Shown: positions 8,240-11,018 of the stretch, piece after piece
How the letters are laid out: each line of letters begins with the position of its first letter
Numbering within the stretch: position 1 is the first letter of the stretch
NCBI GenBank assembly: GCA_945872245.1
Contig: CAMBZB010000050.1
Location: forward strand, 1 to 11,018
DNA from: Flavobacterium psychrophilum
GTDB lineage: Bacteria > Bacteroidota > Bacteroidia > Flavobacteriales > Flavobacteriaceae
Length of the DNA stretch: 11,018 bases
Direction: 5' to 3'
Notes under the pieces: generated by a model
What the model saw: the letters and a program-made list of their open reading frames with translations, nothing else
Told to the model about the DNA's origin: nothing
Database searches by the model: none
Position numbers and translations under genes: made by a program

Positions 8240-9298
8240 ATGAAGATAAAGATAACAGGAGTAGGGAGTTATATTCCAGAAATAAAAATTACCAATACTG
8301 ACTTTAGCGAACATGTTTTCTTAAATGAAGATGGCTCTCCTTTTGGCTACCCAAATGAAGTGGTAATCGGGAAATTTAAAAGCATTACGGGAATCGAAAA
8401 AAGACGGTATGCGGCACCTGAACAGTCTACTTCTGATTTGGCTTTTTTGGCCTCAAAAAAAGCAATTGAAAGCGCAGGAATTGATCCTGAAACTATTGAT
8501 TATATCATTTTTGCACACAATTTTGGCGATGTAAAACACGGCGCAATACAATCAGATATAATTCCTAGTTTAGCCACTCGTGTCAAACAGAAATTACAAA
8601 TAAAAAACCCAAAATGTGTTGCTTACGACATTCTTTTTGGTTGCCCAGGTTGGATAGAAGGGGTGCTTCAAGCTAATGCTTTTATCAAATCTGGCATGGC
8701 AAAACGCTGTTTGGTGATAGGTGCAGAAACCCTTTCGAGAGTGGTAGATCCTCACGACAGGGATTCCATGATTTATTCAGACGGCGCCGGAGCAACCATA
8801 ATTGAGGCTTCAGATGACGCAACTGGTTTATTATCCTATGAAAGTGCCACTTACGCCCTCGATGAAGCTGGATATTTATTTTTTGGAAAATCATATAATC
8901 CAGCATTAAATGAAGATACCCGCTATATAAAAATGTATGGTCGGAAAATTTATGAATTTGCCTTGAGCGAAGTCCCTTCGGCTATGAAAAGTTGTTTGGA
9001 CAAAAGCGGATTAGGCATCAATGACGTGAAAAAAATTCTTATTCATCAGGCCAACGAAAAAATGGATGAAGCAATAATTCATCGCTTTTACAAATTATAC
9101 GGCAAATCAGTTCCAAAAGACATTATGCCTATGAGTATTCATGAGTTGGGAAATAGCAGCGTAGCAACCGTTCCTACCCTTTTTGACTTATTGATAAATG
9201 GAAAAATAGAAAATCAAAAACTTCACAAAGGAGACATTCTCCTCTTTGCATCAGTTGGTGCAGGAATGAACGTCAACGCCTTTGTTTATAGATATTAA
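8240..9298 (+). CDS. 3-oxoacyl-ACP synthase III family protein (KAS III/FabH-like)
   Basis: A thiolase-fold condensing enzyme that would join an acyl-CoA or acyl-ACP starter to malonyl-ACP in the cytosol. The catalytic triad is complete: Cys135 in DILFGCPGW (130-138), His269 in LIHQAN (267-272) and Asn305 in LGNSSVATVP (303-312). SDGAGATII (180-188) is the conserved glycine segment after the active site. At 352 residues it is longer than E. coli FabH (317), partly through an N-terminal insertion around residues 23-45, and its cysteine context (FGCPGW rather than ACAGF) differs. It may therefore be a specialised KAS III for secondary or envelope lipids rather than the housekeeping FabH, so no symbol is given. 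The ATG gives the standard N-terminus KITGVGSYIPE. Methyltransferase and glycosyltransferase genes follow on the same strand, suggesting a shared lipid pathway. Confidence 0.9.
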   Translation: MKIKITGVGSYIPEIKITNTDFSEHVFLNEDGSPFGYPNEVVIGKFKSITGIEKRRYAAPEQSTSDLAFLASKKAIESAGIDPETIDYIIFAHNFGDVKHGAIQSDIIPSLATRVKQKLQIKNPKCVAYDILFGCPGWIEGVLQANAFIKSGMAKRCLVIGAETLSRVVDPHDRDSMIYSDGAGATIIEASDDATGLLSYESATYALDEAGYLFFGKSYNPALNEDTRYIKMYGRKIYEFALSEVPSAMKSCLDKSGLGINDVKKILIHQANEKMDEAIIHRFYKLYGKSVPKDIMPMSIHELGNSSVATVPTLFDLLINGKIENQKLHKGDILLFASVGAGMNVNAFVYRY

Positions 9299-9334
9299 AA
9301 AATCAAAGTTTACAACCTAATCAAACTCCAGAAC

Positions 9335-9375
9335 GTGAGATTGCTTCCGCCACTGCGGACAAATCGTTCCTCTCA
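9335..9375. repeat. Structured GC-richer repeat before the methyltransferase gene
   Basis: Nested inverted pairs lie within 41 bases: TGAGA (9336-9340) with TCTCA (9371-9375), GATT (9339-9342) with AATC (9362-9365), and TCCGC (9346-9350) with GCGGA (9355-9359) around a CACT loop. The first two pairings share bases and so are alternatives. The element is richer in G and C than the DNA around it and ends 6 bases before the next ATG. It resembles dispersed REP-like elements, but copy number cannot be seen here. Confidence 0.5.
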
Positions 9376-9381
9376 ATCACT

Positions 9382-9915
9382 ATGTACGAGAAAACATTTC
9401 CAAACAAAAGATTTAAACATACCTTAGAATTTTTACAAAAACACATTTCCACCTCCGAAACTATTTTCGACTTAGGCGTTCCGAACCCTTTTTCCAAGAT
9501 AATGGAAGCAAATGGATACACTGTAAAAAACACTACTGGTGAAGATATAGACAAGAATCAAACTGCATTACAAAACGAAAAATATACTGTTTTTACGGCT
9601 TTTGAAATCTTTGAACATTTGTTGAATCCTTTTACGGTATTAGAAAATGTGAAATGTGATAAACTTTTGATTTCTATTCCATTGCGATTGTGGTTTTCAC
9701 CGGCATATCGTAGCAAAACCGACATGTGGGACAGACATTACCATGAATTTGAAGATTGGCAATTGGATTGGCTTTTAGAAAAAACAGGCTGGAAAATAAT
9801 AGACAGGGAGAAATTTACACACCCGGTCAAAAAAATTGGCTTTCGCCCTTTTCTGAGACTGATTACGCCGAGATACTATATTGTTTACGCCGAGAGAATC
9901 AAGATTGCAGATTAA
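9382..9915 (+). CDS. Small class I SAM-dependent methyltransferase-like protein
   Basis: A 177-residue soluble protein that reads like a compact class I methyltransferase. IFDLGVPNPFSKIMEANGY (28-46) sits where motif I belongs, followed by GEDID (53-57) at the ribose-binding acidic position and FEIFEHLLNPFTVLENV (74-90), the EHLxxP motif common in type 11/23 methyltransferases. DRHYHEFEDWQLDWLLEKTGWKI (117-139) resembles the region after motif III, with a His-rich HYHEF. Motif I is degenerate: DLGVPNP replaces DxGxGxG, so the usual glycine loop is absent. It may bind SAM atypically or have lost activity. The ATG at 9382 abuts the repeat at 9335-9375. It lies between a condensing enzyme and a glycosyltransferase, which suggests a lipid or glycan substrate. 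The substrate is unknown. Confidence 0.75.
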   Translation: MYEKTFPNKRFKHTLEFLQKHISTSETIFDLGVPNPFSKIMEANGYTVKNTTGEDIDKNQTALQNEKYTVFTAFEIFEHLLNPFTVLENVKCDKLLISIPLRLWFSPAYRSKTDMWDRHYHEFEDWQLDWLLEKTGWKIIDREKFTHPVKKIGFRPFLRLITPRYYIVYAERIKIAD

Positions 9916-9916
9916 C

Positions 9917-10013
9917 GATTTTTGATTTTTGATTTTTAGATTAAGCTAAGAGCTAATCTGAAATCTGACCCGAGCGTCAGCGAACTGGCGAAGCAAATCT
10001 GAAATCTAAAATT
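9917..10013. repeat. Mosaic repeat region between methyltransferase and glycosyltransferase
   Basis: Four elements are packed together. GATTTTT occurs three times in tandem at 9917-9937. AGATTAAGCT (9938-9947) pairs with AGCTAATCT (9951-9959) with one bulged A. AATCTGAAATCT occurs at 9955-9966 and again at 9996-10007. Between those copies lies a GC-rich hairpin, CGTCAG-CGAA-CTGGCG (9975-9990), with one G-T wobble. It ends a few bases before the next ATG. No promoter match was found here. Confidence 0.65.
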
Positions 10014-10019
10014 CTTTAA

Positions 10020-10868
10020 ATGAAATATTATATTGTTATACCGGCATACAATGAAGAGGCCTTTATTGCTTTGACATTACAATCCTTAGTTTCACAAACA
10101 CTCCTACCCAAAAAAGTAGTGGTAGTCAATGACAATTCAACCGATAAAACCTCCGAAATTGTATTGGCTTTCGCCAAAGAAAATCCATTTATTACCTTGG
10201 TAAATAAAACTTCCGAAGCAATACATTTACCGGGAAGTAAAGTCATACAAGCTTTTCACAAAGGTTTGGAAACCTTAGACAATAATTATGACGTCATTGT
10301 AAAACTGGACGCTGATCTAATTTTACCCAACAATTATTTTGAAAGCATCTCCTCCACTTTCGAAAAAGACGCAGAAGTGGCGATGGTGGGCGGATTTGCC
10401 TACATTGAAAAAAATGGCGATTGGATTTTAGAAAACCTGACTGACAAAGATCATATTCGAGGCGCATTTAAGGCCTATAGAAAAACATTTTTCGAGCAAA
10501 TGGGCAACTTAAAACCAGCTATGGGTTGGGACACGGTTGACGAATTATTAGCAAAATTTTATGGCTGGAAAGTAATAACCGATTCCTCATTAATCGTAAA
10601 ACACCTGAAACCAACAGGAGCCAACTACAATAAAACAGCTCGTTACAAACAGGGAGAAGCATTTTATACCTTGGGTTACGGATTCTTCATAACTGCGATT
10701 GCTTCGGCAAAACTGGCAATGATGAAGAAAAAACCGTTACTTTTTTTGGATTACGTTCTAGGTTTTTGGAAAGCTAAAATGGGAAATAAGCCTTTGTTGG
10801 TAACAGAAGAGCAAGCTAAATTCATTCGGAAGTATCGTTTTCAAAAAATGAAAGAAAAATTGGCCTGA
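10020..10868 (+). CDS. Family 2 glycosyltransferase
   Basis: A GT-A fold, inverting-type glycosyltransferase expected to use a nucleotide sugar at the cytoplasmic side of the membrane. The 282 residues begin with the family hallmark YYIVIPAYNEE (3-13) and VVVVNDNSTDKT (33-44), which bind the nucleotide. KLDADL (95-100) supplies the DxD metal site, and GWDTVDE (169-175) lies where the acceptor-side acidic residues are found. YGFFITAIASAKLAMM (219-234) is moderately hydrophobic and could be a membrane contact, but there is no clear transmembrane domain. The ATG at 10020 places the first beta strand at residue 3, as usual. It follows the methyltransferase by 104 bases, with repeats between them, and precedes a probable MlaE-type permease. 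Donor and acceptor cannot be inferred. Confidence 0.92.
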   Translation: MKYYIVIPAYNEEAFIALTLQSLVSQTLLPKKVVVVNDNSTDKTSEIVLAFAKENPFITLVNKTSEAIHLPGSKVIQAFHKGLETLDNNYDVIVKLDADLILPNNYFESISSTFEKDAEVAMVGGFAYIEKNGDWILENLTDKDHIRGAFKAYRKTFFEQMGNLKPAMGWDTVDELLAKFYGWKVITDSSLIVKHLKPTGANYNKTARYKQGEAFYTLGYGFFITAIASAKLAMMKKKPLLFLDYVLGFWKAKMGNKPLLVTEEQAKFIRKYRFQKMKEKLA

Positions 10869-10900
10869 CAAATCTATTATTTTTTGAAAAAATGACAAAT

Positions 10901-10928
10901 CATAATTCATAACTCATAACTTATAACT
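10901..10928. repeat. Tandem 7-base repeat, four units
   Basis: CATAATT, CATAACT, CATAACT and TATAACT run head to tail between the glycosyltransferase and the next gene. No hairpin results. Such AT-rich heptamer runs occur in flavobacterial spacers to my recollection; function is unknown. The last unit ends 24 bases before the next ATG. Confidence 0.7.
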
Positions 10929-10952
10929 ATTTTCGCTACTATTTGTAAAACT

Positions 10953-11018
10953 ATGATGCTCATCCGTTATTTATCGCAGATAGGAAGGTATTTCTTGATG
11001 ATTAAAGAAATATTCAGC
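10953..11018 (+). CDS. Start of a probable MlaE-type ABC transporter permease (truncated by window end)
   Basis: Twenty-two codons are present and the frame stays open to the end: MMLIRYLSQIGRYFLMIKEI plus two residues. This resembles the amphipathic N-terminus (RYLSQIGRYFLM.KE.F) that I associate with MlaE/YrbE-type permeases of Bacteroidota, which move phospholipids between membranes with an ATPase and an MCE-domain protein. Translation could begin at the ATG at 10953 or the adjacent one at 10956. Too little is visible to confirm the family; the remainder lies beyond the window. Confidence 0.5.
   Translation, partial: MMLIRYLSQIGRYFLMIKEIFS

Noticed and set aside
10879..10893. ATTTTTT-G-AAAAAAT palindrome after the glycosyltransferase as a terminator
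   Set aside because: The centre is a single base, so a seven-pair hairpin cannot close, there is no GC stem, and no T tract follows.
10901..10928. Short CRISPR-like array
   Set aside because: The units are 7 bases and contiguous with no spacers, so this is a simple tandem repeat.

Overview
This is an AT-rich window from a Bacteroidota genome, most likely Flavobacterium or a close relative. The start codons have no Shine-Dalgarno sequences, and the best promoter match is the Bacteroidota type (TTG, 19 bases, TAnnTTTG). The proteins look flavobacterial: a single-chain glycine decarboxylase, a Dcp-type M3 peptidase and a UbiA-like membrane protein. The spacers are filled with AT-rich palindromes and short tandem repeats. 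This taxonomic call is an inference from gene content and style; no search was run.

Left part (1-4147, + strand): a promoter region leads into purK and purE, the two-gene route that carboxylates AIR in purine synthesis, and then a full-length cytosolic Dcp-like metallopeptidase. The two spacers in this run hold strong inverted repeats, including a nested 19-bp-arm palindrome between purK and purE.

Middle (4177-7938): a convergent gene on the - strand encodes a multi-spanning membrane protein of apparent UbiA-like fold that lacks the first Asp-rich motif. Divergent from it is gcvP, the complete P protein of the glycine cleavage system, apparently transcribed alone. A spacer of about 300 bases follows, with a possible terminator, two small hairpins and two overlapping micro-ORFs.

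Right part (8240-11018, + strand): a ketoacyl-ACP synthase III-like enzyme with an intact Cys-His-Asn triad, a small methyltransferase-like protein with a degenerate SAM loop, a family 2 glycosyltransferase, and the first 22 codons of what looks like an MlaE-type ABC permease. Acyl condensation, methyl transfer, glycosyl transfer and lipid transport together suggest an envelope lipid or glycolipid locus, though no product can be named. Its spacers carry structured GC-richer repeats and tandem 7-mers unlike the surrounding DNA.

Most of the window is ordinary core metabolism. I see no CRISPR array, insertion sequence, phage gene, tRNA or rRNA. The best candidates for something less described are the UbiA-like protein, the lipid-type locus and the intergenic repeat families.
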